Shown: one piece after another, positions 1-12,914 of the stretch
How the letters are laid out: each line of letters starts with the position of its first letter
Numbering within the stretch: the stretch's first letter is position 1
Assembly: GCA_950022655.1 (NCBI GenBank)
Contig: OX465583.1
Location: forward strand, 31,027,360 to 31,091,359
From: Alentia gelatinosa
Taxonomy: Eukaryota; Annelida; Polychaeta; Phyllodocida; Polynoidae
Direction: 5' to 3'
DNA: 64,000 nucleotides
Position numbers and translations under genes: made by a program
The notes under the pieces: model-generated
Database searches by the model: none
What the model was told of the DNA's origin: nothing
What the model saw: the letters and a program-made list of their open reading frames with translations, nothing else

Positions 1-722
1 ACCCTATAGACTATGCATGTGGAAACTGAGATAACTGTTTCATTACTAGACATTTACCTTAGATACTGCATGTGAAAAATGTTCAGCCAGACAGTCTAAG
101 ATACCGAGGTCTTTGGCCATCTAATGATGTTACCAGGGTGCCGTTTTTAGATGAACTCTTACTGTGAAATATTGTGAATATTGCTATTATGATATAGAAC
201 TACCTAGGATATGAACAGGCTACTCCGCTACTGAGGACATCAGGGGACATTTGACTACAAATCTACTGTAATTTTGGTTTATAATAAAGACAGTCTATAA
301 ACAGGCATACCACACCCGGCACAAACGTTATAACCTTGAACAATTGTGCAACGCTGCTGCCTATTGTTAGAGATGCATTATATATATACATTTAATACCG
401 CTGCCTATTGTTACGCCTGCAATAAAGGAGACTGACTATATGGCATCTGAAGATAATTGCTCGTGTGCTATTGTATTCAAGGTATTTCAAGGTACCGCAC
501 CCCATGACCGTGGTGACCCATGTCAACTCATAGTGATGACAGTGAGAAGAAACTCAACAGAGAGTCTCTCCAGACTGCCGCTCATCTGGCCCTCTACACC
601 TTCCGATGAAAAAAAAACACCAATTTTTTTTTATCCACTTGTGTCCATAGAAAATATATGGGCAGCGTGTATCTATATACCTGGAGCGTACAGGAAAAGG
701 TGGATGATAGATACAACATAGC
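1..722. other. AT-rich non-coding stretch
   Basis: No exon, RNA gene or transposon recognised. A 93-residue open frame from base 440 has no recognisable domain and no splice context. Confidence 0.5.
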
Positions 723-846
723 CTGGTTTCAGATAAGAGCGGATGTATGCTTCTCGGAATTGATTCTGCGCAATATGATCGAATGTGCTCGGATATTACT
801 GCGCGTCCACTCCTCGGAGGATACGACCGTTTGTATCTGAAACCAG
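723..846. repeat. Short inverted-repeat (foldback) element
   Basis: CTGGTTTCAGATA at 723-735 is matched exactly by TATCTGAAACCAG at 834-846, and the pairing continues imperfectly to about 38 bases per arm. The centre holds two similar blocks, each a CTCGGA followed by CTGCGC. This fits a small MITE-like foldback element. Only one copy was noticed here, so mobility is inference. Confidence 0.55.
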
Positions 847-3228
847 TCAATATCGTGTATGTATGCACCCTGAATATTCATCCGCTCTTAATCACTTGTC
901 TAACAATAACACTTCCATCACATAGTTGTTTCAATGTTCCATCGTTCTAGATAATCAGTCCAGTGTATGATTTACTATAACTTAGTTACATAGTCCATCG
1001 ATGTTGACGACCAGTAAAGTTAACTTAATGTTAATATTGAAATACGCTAACGTTATCAACCTTCCTTAAACAATGTTATGATAACTAAATTATCAATGAT
1101 AACAATATAATTGGATACCATTCACCTTCATTATAGATAATGGAATTCTAAATATGGGAATCAAAGTATAGCTGGAACATCAAGCTTCCTTATATACTTA
1201 GAAAAATAGATTTTTGTCTGCGTTGGTCTTGTCCTTATATAGTTCTTGAAATTGATCATGGAAACTGGATCTCTATTCGGCAAACATGTACATATTGCTG
1301 TATTGATTAGACTGATGCTCATAGGTCACTGCTGACATTTTGCTGCGTCACAGTGTAATGAAGTCTTAAATAGTGCGCTAGATAAGACAAGAACGAAGAT
1401 CCCCTCATTTCCTGCTTTGATAATTGAGAAGCCTCTGGATTCGCAGAAGGCATGTTTTACAAGGCAGTCGTCTCAGTAGGTCTGTGTCGACCTTTACGTC
1501 GCGGCAGCAAGTCTCTGACATGGCTGACCTATCGGCTTCCTACTTCTTGCCGTTACAATGATGTACAATATGGCTGGACGACTCTCTAGGAGAAAGCAAT
1601 GCTACACGACTAAAAAAGTATCTGAGACATGGAGGGTAAAATCTGAAAAATATACATAGCTGCTACATTATAGCTTGTATGATTTATCATTATATACCTG
1701 TGCTCGAATATCTCACACTTACTGGCAAGCTGTACGGATCCCGTTCATCTCAGTTTGATGAACTATAAATAATACTACTACACTATGTGCTTGTACGAAA
1801 ATTACTAAGATATTTGAAGTTAATATGTGCTAGCTAATATGTGCGAGTTGCAACATAGAAAAGTACGAACGAAGTTAAGAGAGGATGGTAGAATATTGCG
1901 GTGGTAGAAAAGTATAAGAACCACAGGTGCTCCCTATAAGGAGAGTGGTTGATCATGTGGTGTTCTGACGTTTGAAACGGAGGAATATACCTCGGTGCTG
2001 CCAGCGTTGAATGGTAGAGAGTAGGAAGATAACATCTGGATGAGGCACAGGTGAGCGCTACTCGCTGCTTTGCGACGACTAGTCTGCTCAGCGAGTGCCG
2101 GAGGCCTCAGTCGACCTGGAGTGAGGTCTCGAGAGATAGTGATTGCGTGAACATAGTTCTACTCTGTGAGTGCCTAGAAGACCGACATTCGTGAAACAGG
2201 CTCTCATAGGGAGAGCAAACAGAGTGAATACACCAGGACTTAGAACACTGTGTAAACAAGGAGAGGATTTATATCAGAATGGTCTGTTATTGAGGAGGAT
2301 CTGTGAAATAACATCTGAATGATTGACTCATACACTGGACTGATTAGAATGATGGAACAATGAAACAACTATGCGATGGAAGTGTTATTGTTAGACAAGT
2401 GATTATGAGGTGCGATGAGACGATAGACCAGTGGGATGATTTATGTTTGTTGGAATTGGATTATTGGGATGATGTGACTACAGAAAGGAGAAACCTTGGA
2501 GAGTACAACTATCAAGGAGGTTTATTATTGAAGGCAGTTTGTACTTGTAATGTTGCTGGACTATGTAACTTATTAATCATCGCTTTTGTGGATTGATTCT
2601 CATTGTTCGTTTTATGTACCTCTGGTCATAGATGTTTGTACTTACCCATTCACATCAAGCAGTTCTCAAGAGATAAGGTATTTCACTGAGAGACTTGGGA
2701 TCTTTGTATGATTCACCTAAGAGTAGTTCCCAGGTCTTCAGAAACAACTATTAAGGCCCCACAACGGTACACTACACTCCAGACTATGTGACCTTGAACT
2801 CAGTTGAATTTCCAACACAAAAAACACAGAACAGAATTCAATCGGTCACCCTAACTATATCTTTATATATTACTCTGATTTACTTTGTGTGATAATACGT
2901 CAGGTATTGGGTGTATTTAAATTTGAATACGACTGTAACCTACTATTATGGCCATCTGGAATACTACACAACTGACAATAGCTGGTGGCCACGTGGGTGG
3001 CGTTAGCTAGCATATATATAGTCCCCAAGTTCTAACCACTTGAGCCCGGCCGACTTTCCGACAATTAAAAAAACAACCGCTTCAAATATGTATTACTATG
3101 TGCATACTACCACCCATTCACTAACCTAGTAGCTATTGTGTAAGTATACTATATCAGTAGGCTAAAGGAGGCAATTGCCCATACATATAAATCAATCATC
3201 TCCTCAAGATGTCATTGCCTACCCCAAT
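847..3228. other. Non-coding stretch, nothing recognised
   Basis: AT-rich sequence with a slightly GC-richer patch at about 2040-2140. A 78-residue open frame at 2360-2596 has no recognisable motif. No repeat or RNA gene seen. Confidence 0.5.
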
Positions 3229-3890
3229 GAGCAGCTCACTTAATAACGTGGCTAATTGCTTAGTATGGTCAGGTATGTGTGCCAGGTTTTGAGAAAATAT
3301 GGGAGCTGGTCTGTGTGTTGCTTTGTGTTCTGCTTTGTGAAAAGGTCTTAGTGATGCACTGTGAGGTGCTCTGTCACCAAGTCTGTGAGCAAGTCTGTGT
3401 TCTGATCTGTTTGTTGCCTTTTTTATTAGGCAGCAGTTCAAATATACGGGAACTGTATCCCGACATGTGTTACAGTGGTATCTTTGTACCTAGGTAAGAC
3501 ACCAGAGGGCTCCCCTTTCCGCCTTCTCGCCTCACTTCCGCCTTCACCGGCCTTCATTCCCGCCAACCCCATTAGCAGCACAGACACTAGCTGCGGCGGA
3601 CTTTTATGAGCAGGTACCCATTTTATGAGCAGGTCTGTGCCCTGCTCTGAGGGCAGGTCTGTGGGCCGTTCTGTGAGCTGTAATGTACCGGGTCTGTGAT
3701 TAGGTATGTGAATAGGTCTGAGTTCCGCTCTGAGCACGTCTGTGTACAATTTTGTGAATAGGTCTATGGGGTGGTGTCCGAGCCAGTCGGTGACCAGGTG
3801 TTAGAGCAGGTCTGTGTGCTGCTCTGTGAGCTGCTCTATGTGCAGACCTATGTGCTGCTCTGTGAGCAGGTCTGTATCACTCTCTGAGAC
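3229..3890. repeat. Degenerate GT-rich minisatellite with GAGCAGGTCTGTG units
   Basis: Diverged units of about 15-18 bases such as GAGCAGGTCTGTG and GTGCTGCTCTGTGAG recur from about 3300 to 3890, interrupted at about 3490-3600 by a C-rich segment. Exact GAGCAGCTC lies at 3229-3237 and its complement form at 3828-3836. It looks like an eroded relative of the 18-bp array at 5.6-6.06 kb. The open frames through it on both strands are repeat by-products. Confidence 0.75.
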
Positions 3891-4089
3891 GTGGATAGCT
3901 CCAGCGAGCCATGATGAGCCACAACCGTTTCCGCCCGCCAATTAATAGTGCTAACGGCAGAGTGACCCAGACAGTCATTAAGCACCACGATAATTAGTTT
4001 CCATGAGGCCTGCTTCTGATGCCTGTAACTTCGGTTCATTTTCTGTACTACTCCCTAGATTCATAACTGGGTGTTGCCCAGGAAACCTG

Positions 4090-4310
4090 GCCAACCGGGC
4101 TATTGCGTTATGGAAACGGCCATCTTGCCACCGACGCACAAATACGACACACCAGGTGATGGGATCCATACAGCCATTAAAGGATTTAATTTTTCATTCG
4201 GCTTGCCATAACCTCGTCTCTTAATTATTGATGGATTATAAAAACTGATAATAGCTGTTGTCCCCCGACTACAGTGGCTCCATCTTACAATTTCCTGGCG
4301 AGTGATTGCA
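4090..4310 (+). mobile_element. Dispersed repeat family C, copy 1
   Basis: Shares blocks in the same order with 17430-17675 and 55965-56160: GCTATTG.GTTATGGA, ACACCAGGTGA, a stretch ending in CTCGTCT, ATTGATGGATTATAA, then CAATTTCCTGG (the last only in copies 1 and 2). Three colinear but diverged copies indicate an old interspersed repeat of about 220-250 bp. No terminal repeats or coding capacity seen; class unknown. Confidence 0.65.
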
Positions 4311-5564
4311 GAATAGTTCCCACTTGTTGCTCATACTAGTTCAGTGCTTTAACAAGTGAGCTAACTCATATGAGTGAAAAGCTTACCCGCTCAAGCCCTC
4401 ATCACCTCAAGATTTACAGAATTGTTTTATAACATAGAAATAATGAATTATCAACAATAGAAGGCTGGCTGAATGTAGGTATAACATCATATCTAATTTA
4501 TCTTAGAATACTAAAAATGATATCAAGGCTGATCTATGTGATAAAAATACAAACACTAAAGCATGTCCTTATGCATGCCGCCCTGCCACTGGCACCCTCC
4601 CTTAAAGGGTTAATAACAAGCTCACAACAATAAAGAGCAATAAAACACAAATAATGAATATCAAATGCAATAAATCTAACGATGTCTATCAAAATTTGAT
4701 GCGTGTTCAAAACAATAAGTTCAGTAATTCCGCCAGAAAAGCCCATACAACATGAATCTATTGGCATGCCAAACGGTCGCCGATATTCAGTGTGCTTCCA
4801 GATGAAACATTTATTAATTGTGCGTGTCTGCTCAATATAACCTCATTAAGAAGCACATTTGTTGATTAACAAAGTGTAGCGTACGGTTGTCATGGTAACT
4901 GATCGTAGGCCGATAACACAGTCAGACATAACGACTAAAAATGCGATGTAACCACGGAATTATAATCAACACAAGCAAGTTGTCAACGAAGTTCTGGTTG
5001 GGATCTATAAACAGACTGGAAGTGTAGTGGCATCCAAATAATCAGAGTAAAAATGCTAGTTCAACAGGGAAAGTATTTATTGAGTTGACATCAATATGAA
5101 TAGTTGTATTAAGGAACTTCCTGGGGACCGCTTCGGTAGAATGTATTAAAGATTGTTTAGGAATTTACAAGTATTATTTGGAGGGTCGATGGTGGTATTT
5201 TTTTCTTAAAGAAGGTGTGTACAAACACGTCTGTATGGTATATATAGGAATATATAAGAGATAGTCATTGAACCATACACTTAAGGTATTTTAACTAGGA
5301 AAAGGGGATTGCATTGACAATAATCGATGCTTTTGTGGACAAGCGGTCGTAAACCACGAGTGTTTCACACGTAGTAATACAAGAGCGTTTGTTGTAATTC
5401 TTATTCATCTTCTCGAGTAAATTAAACCCATGAATTGCCATACCAAACGGTATATCAAAGGAGTATTTTCCTATACAGTGGCTTTCCTGTACCATTGTGG
5501 GCTGTTAGCATCTGTGGGCTGATTGGTATGTGACCTATATGAGTCTATGAAATAATTCCAGCTG
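4311..5564. other. AT-rich non-coding stretch
   Basis: No gene, RNA or clear repeat recognised. Confidence 0.5.
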
Positions 5565-6062
5565 TTAGCTCTTCTGGGTCTGTGAGCTACTCGGGGTCTG
5601 TGAGCTGCTCTGGGTCTGTGAGCTGCTCGGGGACTGTGAGCTACTCGGGATCTGTGAGCTGCTCGGGGTCTGTGGTCTGTTCGTACTCTGTGAGCTGCAT
5701 GGGCCCTGTGGGATGCTCGGGGACTGTGAGCTGCTCGGGGTCTGTGAGCTGCTCGGGGACTGTGAGCTACTCGGGATCTGTGATCTGCTCGTACTCTGTG
5801 AGCTGCGTGGGCCCTGTGGGATGCTCGGAGTCTGTGAGCTGCATGGGCCCTGTGGGATGCTCGGGGACTGTGAGCTGCTCGGGGTCTGTGAGCTGCTCGG
5901 GGACTGTGAGCTACTCGGGGTCTGTGGTCTGCTCGTACTCTGTGAGCTGCATGGGCCCTGTGGGATGCTCGGGGACTGTGAGCTGCTCGGGGTATGTGAG
6001 CTGCTCGTACTCGGTGAGCTGCATGGGCCCTGTGGGAGGCTCGGGGTCTGTGAGCTGCTCAC
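5565..6062. repeat. 18-bp minisatellite built on GTGAGCTGCTCGGGGTCT
   Basis: About 27 tandem units of 18 bases. Variants (GAGCTGCATGGGCCCTGTGG, TGGTCTGCTCGTACTC) are arranged in larger blocks of 2-6 monomers, giving a higher-order pattern of up to 108 bp. Ten exact GAGCTGCTC sites lie at 5602, 5620, 5656, 5728, 5746, 5872, 5890, 5980, 5998 and 6052. Because 18 is a multiple of three and the unit lacks stops in several frames, long open frames exist on both strands (up to 194 codons); these are low-complexity and are not called as genes. Confidence 0.95.
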
Positions 6063-6340
6063 AGAGAGTACCCACCATAACGTAGTGGGGAGGCAGGTGA
6101 ATGGGAAACCCCGCCAACACGTCCACCGCCCCGGGGCCTGACGTACCAAGCCCGGGCACAGAGAGCCGGCCCGACACCCGGTACTTAGCGTCCTGCCTGC
6201 GGGAAGCTAACAGCGGGGTGTCGGGGTGCACTGAGCAGTTGTGAGCAGGAGGGGGGTGCCAGCTGGGAGGTGCTCTTTCCGCCCCGGTCGTGTTTCTGTG
6301 GCTTATAACCAAGTCAGGAGTGCTGAGGGGTGATCTGCAC
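6063..6340. promoter_or_regulatory. CpG-rich patch next to the 18-bp array
   Basis: Locally GC- and CpG-rich (CCGCCCCGGGGCC, GGGCACAGAGAGCCGGCCCG), in contrast to the AT-rich sequence that follows. It may be an unmethylated, promoter-like segment; no specific factor site is clear. Confidence 0.3.
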
Positions 6341-7190
6341 CGCCTGCAGTAGGCACTGTCACACACTTTTCTTTTCGTTTTGAAGAAAATATTTGTATAT
6401 GATATCTGATATGTATTTAAATAGAAAAATCATATCGAGACCCCAATTCTGTATCTCAGTACTTAACAGGGCTATTCATTCACAAGAATGTCTTACATCC
6501 CATAGTTACAAGACGCAGATCTATTTGATATATATACACTTATATATACTTACATATATGTATACATTAGCATTTTATATATATACATATTTGCACGTGT
6601 ATATATACGATTTCTTCCCTATTTGTACATTGTATGTATATGATCTCTTCACCTACATACATATATATTATATTGAATATTTACATGTACATAAACATAT
6701 ATATTTCATACCTATATAATTATCTATTTATTCAATGCCAATATTTGAATATAACTACATGACCTCATGTCGGAGGAACCAACATACAATACCTGTTCTA
6801 CTAGTCCCTCAAGATGGGCCCAATTGCCTTTCTTCCATTTCAGAAGAAAACAGTCCTATTTTTCTTTTTATATTTTCCCCTTCAGGCTCCTCAGACGTAC
6901 GGGCGGTCCAGAAGACGTCTCTTTGGTCATGTGTAGCGCTTCCTAGCGTCAGTGACCTTTCGCTGAGGAGCAGTTCGTGCAGGGCCACGTCCCATGAAGC
7001 CTCCATCTGAGAGCTGCTCTCTCCGTGTGGCTCTCCCAACAGTGACACCTGGCCACTAAACCAGTCATATATATGGAGACATGTTTAGAGGACCTGAATG
7101 GAATCTGTTCCGAGTTATTTTGATGGGAAATATTCATTGAGTTCGAAGAATATTGTCGACAAAACAGCAAGGACTAGATGATGGCAACAC
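6341..7190. other. AT-rich stretch ending at an assembly gap
   Basis: 6500-6720 is rich in ATATAT and TACATA simple sequence. An isolated exact GAGCTGCTC occurs at 7011-7019 in a GC-richer segment (6890-7030). No exon recognised. Confidence 0.5.
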
Positions 7191-7390
7191 NNNNNNNNNN
7201 NNNNNNNNNNNNNNNNNNNNNNNNNNNNNNNNNNNNNNNNNNNNNNNNNNNNNNNNNNNNNNNNNNNNNNNNNNNNNNNNNNNNNNNNNNNNNNNNNNNN
7301 NNNNNNNNNNNNNNNNNNNNNNNNNNNNNNNNNNNNNNNNNNNNNNNNNNNNNNNNNNNNNNNNNNNNNNNNNNNNNNNNNNNNNNNNNN
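7191..7390. other. Assembly gap (200 N)
   Basis: Exactly 200 undetermined bases. The round number suggests a fixed-length scaffold gap, so the true size is unknown. The right edge is inside a SINE, which may explain the break. Confidence 0.98.
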
Positions 7391-7690
7391 GTTTGTTTGT
7401 TTGTTTAGTTTAACGTCCAATATGTTCAATTAGACTTACTTTGGTTTGACCGAATCTATGAGATGAATGTATGTAAAAATCTCACCCTTACACATTTACC
7501 AAGGTGGGAGGTCTTTTACTCTCCACACCACATAGACATGGTATGATAAGGATTGGCCTGTGATATAGCAGTAAATCTACCACTGCTGGGGGTGAAGGAG
7601 AAAAGTGGCTGCAGTGGGACTCGAATCAACAAAGTCTGACAACCTTTGGATTACAAGTCCAGTGCTATCTACCACTGAGCTAACTCCCCA
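7391..7690 (-). mobile_element. tRNA-derived SINE, copy 1 (family A)
   Basis: Reading the minus strand, the head is tRNA-like: an A-box-like TAGCTCAGTGGTAGATAGC, then a B-box-like GATTCGAGTCCCA (complement of 7612-7626), followed by a body with GCAGTGGTAGATTTACTGC and a tail complementary to TTTAACGTCC. The same body recurs at 32249-32573, 42166-42445, 59715-60012 and, more diverged, 12445-12690. The far end carries GTTTGTTTGTTTGTTT beside the gap. Pol III promoter activity is known for this class; activity of this copy is not shown. Confidence 0.85.
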
Positions 7691-7939
7691 CACTCTGGTC
7701 GCTTTTTGCTTGCATGCAAGCATATCTGGTCTACACCACGAGGAGGCGAGGCGGCCAAGAGGGTGAACAGATTGGTAATTGCTGTCCACCCCAGCAGACC
7801 GCATAGTGAGTGTCTCTTATAAGTTGATACTGTAAAACCATTACCACATGATATTCTCTTTAATTTACTAGGTTTCTATCCGAAATCTTTCCTTTTATCG
7901 AAAGTTATTAAATGCTATCCCCGATGACTGGATGAATTA

Positions 7940-7946
7940 TCATATA

Positions 7947-8028
<82 letters not shown>
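7940..8028. repeat. (AT)n microsatellite
   Basis: Nearly pure AT dinucleotide run of about 85 bases. Confidence 0.98.
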
Positions 8029-8720
8029 TCATTACTAGGAGAGGTTATGCTTCTTACCTAGCCTGGAGGAGTCAGTGCACCCTCTCCCTGTGCGACTTTA
8101 TTATGGCTGCCCAGGCTCACATCTCCTTGGTAATTGGGTCATTATGATTAGTTAAAACCCTACAAGAGGTCGTGGTGCACTACAGGATAAGAACATTCCT
8201 CCATATGCGGGTTTTTCTCTGTAAGTCTTCAGTGAGCCGTCTCAAACCTGGCTGGAAGCCACTGTGAGAAGCTACTGTACCTGCCAACGGGAAGCTGGTA
8301 GCGTAGCCAAGGGTGGTTAGACTAATAACGGCTTCTATATACGTGGTTACATAGGCGTATGACTTCCGTAACCAAATATTACAATTTAAAACGGACTATT
8401 TGGTTCAAAGAAAGAGAGTTTTTAAACACAGAGGAAAAGGAAATGTGTAACAGGGTATCATTTTGCAGAACAAAACTGACCCATAATAATGGTGTCTATT
8501 TCGACTTTGAGACTATGAGGGAACTGGTTTTAGAAACAGGGCCCCAGTTGTAGCGCAGAGACTGTCACTGTGTCACTGCTCAATGGATCATTTATATACT
8601 CTAACATGTGGATTCAGCCCACCCTTTAATTATCTTTTTTCTAACCTATGCTGTACTTCATAGACTTACTATTCTAAGTCCTATCTAAAGGATACACTAA
8701 ACCTGTATGTTAAGTTTAAT
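8029..8720. other. Non-coding stretch, nothing recognised
   Basis: No domain-bearing exon or repeat recognised. A 64-residue open frame at 8359-8553 has no identifiable motif. Confidence 0.5.
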
Positions 8721-9036
8721 CAACGAGTATTATAGAGGAAACCTATGAAAGTTTAGGGTCAGAGCTCGTATCCCATCGAGTTTGAATCGCATAGTAATTC
8801 ACAAGGCGAATTACATAGCGATTCAGACGGTGGAGGTAACGGTAGCTCTGACCATAAACTTGAATGGGTTTCTGAATTTATCTCACCCTTCACATTGACT
8901 AATGGGCTAACATTTGTAACGTAATTCACCATTGAATATTTTTCCTAAATATCTCATGGGCGTTGGATACGAGTTCCCAATGTTAAGTCTATGTAGAAAT
9001 AATACCAGGGGCGAGATATAGACTCCATACTCGTTG
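8721..9036 (-). mobile_element. Foldback MITE family B, copy 1
   Basis: Bounded by the 10-base inverted repeat CAACGAGTAT (8721-8730) and ATACTCGTTG (9027-9036). Inside is a palindromic core with GTTTAGGGTCAGAGCT and its partner AGCTCTGACC..AAAC, plus CATCGAGTTTGAATCGC. The minus strand aligns with 12915-13195 and 27435-27722, including TTAACATTGGGAACTCGTAT. Non-autonomous; no transposase seen. Confidence 0.8.
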
Positions 9037-12000
9037 GTTTAGTCATGGTTAGTTATAAGTACGATTCCACGTTCTAATGGTATTCTAATGTTAACAAATC
9101 CCTTAAGGATGGGTGACATGCTATTGTGGTGTGAGATAAGTATTACGCATTTCAAAAAGCATGTCCTACATTTGTCTTACCTACTGAAAGATTATGATGA
9201 TGATTATTAATAGTAATTTGCCCGTAAATCATCCGGATATCCCAGGCTGCATTCTATAATCAAACCTTTACAACTATAAGTAAATCTATATAACATCTCC
9301 GAAACTCACTTGCGAGCTTTTAATGTCGACCTTGTCAAAATGTCATCTGTTGTAAGGAACGTACCGTGTTTTATATCTATTCGACGCCTTAGATAATTAT
9401 ATAACAAGTTTCATCGATTATACTCTAACCCTTTCTCTACATAAGGGAAAAGAGCCAGGATACATCTGGACATATTTCTAAAGTGGTTACTCTTAAAAAA
9501 GGATAGCAGAGGCATAGGTTTATGGAACTGTATACATTTAAATGGTGAGTGACGTTTGGTTGATAAGATCAAGATGTCTTCTTGTCGAAAAGTGATAAAA
9601 GGTATTCAAAACAACCGGTGAGAACCCATGTAGCATAATTCTCACGAATTATCCTACCCGTATTCTGACGTCACAATATGGGTTGTTTGTGATCGAGCAC
9701 GCGTCATAGAGAAGAAAGATAAAGGAAGCCATACTTTGTGTGGCGTCCTGCTTATATGGCATCTCTGTTGTTGAGGCCTCAACGCACGTCGTGGTATAAC
9801 TCCCCATGATGCTAATGAGTGCATTTACGTGCCACAATGTTCTAACACTGTCGTTCCCTGAGGTAATTAAGCAGTGCCAGTAATCAACAGCACTGTATGA
9901 ACGTAGATACATATTCATAGTCATGAATGGATAGATACCCAGTGCAAAGTGCATGCAATATTTCTAATTTTCAATACAGAAGTCAGTTGGAATCCCGACC
10001 TGAAACTCTAGGTGTGCGTGTCCGTGTTATTTCTTCACCAGATTTACACCGTAATTCTGATATCTATTCTTCGACCACCTCAGTCTTCTATTATAATCTC
10101 ACACTTCCAGTGGAAATATTTTTCAGGTGGACTCTCCTGACTCAGAGAGACCGAGAAATCACGGACAACAAGTCAATGTCGGCCACCGCTTGAGACTGAA
10201 CATCTGTGAAGAGGTTGAAACCCCTGTTTTATTTTAATATGAATGAGGCTGAATCAATACTAAATACTAATACTTGTTTAACACAAGGAAAATAAACTTG
10301 ATATACTGAAAACGGAAATGTGGTTTTTGATCGGAAAAATGAAAGCTGTTGTGTGTGCCTTACTCTGCAAGGTGGTAGGCCGTGTTCAGCAGGTGCCAAC
10401 CTGGCCTAGGCGTGGTTCCTCGTGTTCCGCGAGTATCAAGGGGACTGGGAGTGTGTGAGTAGGATGAGGGGGCAGAGCCTCATCGGTCACTTTGTCACTG
10501 CTGATGCCAGCAACGTTGCGTTCGTTGTTATCAGCGTCCAACCAGATATCCCGCAGCAAAACACGAACAATGGTGGACTCCTCGAGGAAAACGTAATCCC
10601 GCAGTAACTGCTACGGATTTGAGCGTCTGAATAATAGTCCCGCAGCATGGCTGCATGAAAAGCCGTATTCAATATTGTAGAGTTTTGTCATGAACATTGT
10701 GGTGCGTAGAATTAAAAGCAAACGGATTACATTCTCCAAACAATACCCAACACTGGAGATTTTAATTAGTCCTCCAGGAAGGATGTTAATTTGACTGGAA
10801 GGCTGGCTACAGACAACAGAAAACCGATATTAATTAAACTGAATGCTCAAAACAAATAGAGATTTTTCGGCCCGGATTTAAATGCGATCCATCTCTGTAT
10901 ACATTTTTTTCCTGTACGTGATTATGTAACACAATAATACGGGATTACAGTCGAAATGATTAAACATCAGCTGGGTTCCCTGTTGAACTGATTGATTCTG
11001 GTAATCTACAATAATCATTCTTATTTTGATGTTACAATAAAAACTTAAAACTAGTATTAATGGGAGTAGACATTTACTTCTCGCAACCAGTGCGAAGAGT
11101 GAAGAGTCACTGCCATTCGGCAGACGACATTTCACTTAATGTACCAGCCTTCAGCGAAGGCTGAGATCCAGGTCTCGGTATTGTAAAATCGAAATGGAAA
11201 TACTAAAGTACATACAAAGTGTCTCAATAAAGAAATCTTTAAAAATTAAAAGAAATGACCTCCATGTCATATGTCTTGTTTCAATACAGTGATATCACGT
11301 CGTGCCACTTGTATGTGTCTTGTATATTGTAGATATATTGTACATACATGTATTTCTGCATATTTTATATAAATAGAAGTTTAACGATTAGTAAGTGAAG
11401 AAAATGGCTGTTATGTGTGGCAAATATAGGTTCAGAGAACTACATAGAAGGATGCCTTCGTATCATGCGTATGGATTATTGTCCTCTTTCCGAAATTAAA
11501 AAAAGGATTTATACATTATACGAATTGTTTAAAAAAGAACTACCCACAAGAAATATATAATGCACGCCAACACTCATCAGGAACATTTATCAGGAAAACA
11601 CATAGCATGGTTGGGGCTCGAATCCAGCATACCTCTATTTATAGTCCAGTGTGCCACGCGTTTACATTTATATGGAAGGGCTTTATCCACATAAAAATGA
11701 AGTTGGTACCAATACAAGTAAAATTGCATCTACAGGTATCCAAAACGAACAAAGTGATATCATGATAGATTGATAATTCACGCTGCTACTACCGCGCTTG
11801 CTTGTGTTCAATTGCTTTTCAATAAACAAATAACAAGTCATATGCCTCTGTCATAGTCTGTTTATATATCTATATGGTCTTCATATAATACATGCATTGG
11901 TATTCAAAATGAAATGAAAAAGAGTATAAACAAATATTATACGTCTGTTTGCAAGAATATGACATTGATATGGTGACACTTTTGCGACTATACCGTAAAT

Positions 12001-12149
12001 AATCGACATGAAAGGGATAGCGTCGAATAACATGTTATGTCGCACACTGTCATTGGGGGGAAAAGCCTGTTATGACTCTGTAGTCCCACAGGGGGACTAA
12101 AATTAAAGATGTATTACACTGGGGCCCTGTCATATGTCATTGACACTAG
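9037..12149. other. Long non-coding stretch
   Basis: No exon recognised. Open frames at 9649-9954, 9927-10193, 10422-10607 and 10878-11135 lack known motifs. One tRNA-like fragment lies inside (11610-11660, listed separately). Confidence 0.5.
11610..11660 (-). mobile_element. tRNA-like fragment, probable SINE remnant
   Basis: The minus strand reads GGATTCGAGCCCC (B-box-like), preceded by CGTGGCACACTGGACTATAA, resembling a tRNA-derived SINE head. Too incomplete for a functional tRNA gene. Confidence 0.4.
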
Positions 12150-12330
12150 GCGACGGCCTTTGGGCGGCACCAGTGGCCAATAAGGGCGACTGTAAGGGCC
12201 GGGCTTGGTACCGCTGGCCAATCAGGGCGGCTGTAAGAGCTGGGCTGGTATTCAGATCAGACTTGCTCACTGATGGCGCCGAACATGCAATAAGGCCATA
12301 CAGAGCAGCTCGCAGTATGCCTCTTCAGCA
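12150..12330 (+). promoter_or_regulatory. CpG-rich segment with tandemly duplicated CCAAT boxes
   Basis: A 41-bp unit is repeated: GGCCAATAAGGGCGACTGTA at 12175 and GGCCAATCAGGGCGGCTGTA at 12216, each with a CCAAT box followed by a GC-rich block. Downstream are two GGCGCCG sites and an exact GAGCAGCTC at 12303-12311. Paired CCAAT boxes suit NF-Y type promoters, but no first exon could be identified. Confidence 0.45.
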
Positions 12331-12444
12331 TGGCGCCGGGTCAGCGACACAGCCACTAATCGACCCCAATATGTATAGGCCAACTGATGCTTGCAATTTT
12401 CAAGTAGGTGGATAACCCACATTTCTTCTAATGGATGATGAGTT

Positions 12445-12690
12445 ATTTATTGGTTAGTCTATTTAACATCACAGAGGATCCTGAGTGTATCTAGGGGCCA
12501 ACCCAGAGTTTTTCTTACTGGTTTTCCTTCACGGGTTTGGAGTGGGGGGTCGGGGGTGATCGACTCTATGAGATGAATTCTGGTAGGAATCCTACCACTG
12601 TAGATTTACTAAGGTGAGAGCTCCTTTACTTACATCACGATTATAGAGACACGGAATGAGGGTTTGTCTTTGATAAAATAGATCACCTCT
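12445..12690 (-). mobile_element. Diverged SINE body (family A relative)
   Basis: Contains GTCTATTTAACATC, ACTAAGGTGAGAGCTCCTTT, AGAGACACGGAATGAGG and TTTGATAAAATAG in the order seen in the family A SINE body. The tRNA-like head is not recognisable, so this is an old or truncated copy. The nearest full relative is at 42166-42445. Confidence 0.55.
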
Positions 12691-12914
12691 TGGTAACAGA
12701 ATGCTCAGCTGATAGTACAAACATTCTTTTCGTGTTTTGGGCCACAGGTGCGTATTAGAGGTTATCCAACATGATGGTCACGCCCATCAATTACATAAAA
12801 AGGGGGGTGAGGCCTAATGCCATGATAGGCAACTCCATAGGGAGCAAGGCGATACTATGCAGTATTTACCATAAAAACTGCCATTATCCATTATAAGAAA
12901 TCTATTGCCATTTT

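Noticed and set aside
5565..6149. Open frames of up to 194 codons on both strands
   Set aside because: They run through an 18-bp tandem repeat whose period is a multiple of three; the repetitive Ser/Gln/Pro or Ser/Cys/Gly products and simultaneous opening of several frames show a by-product.
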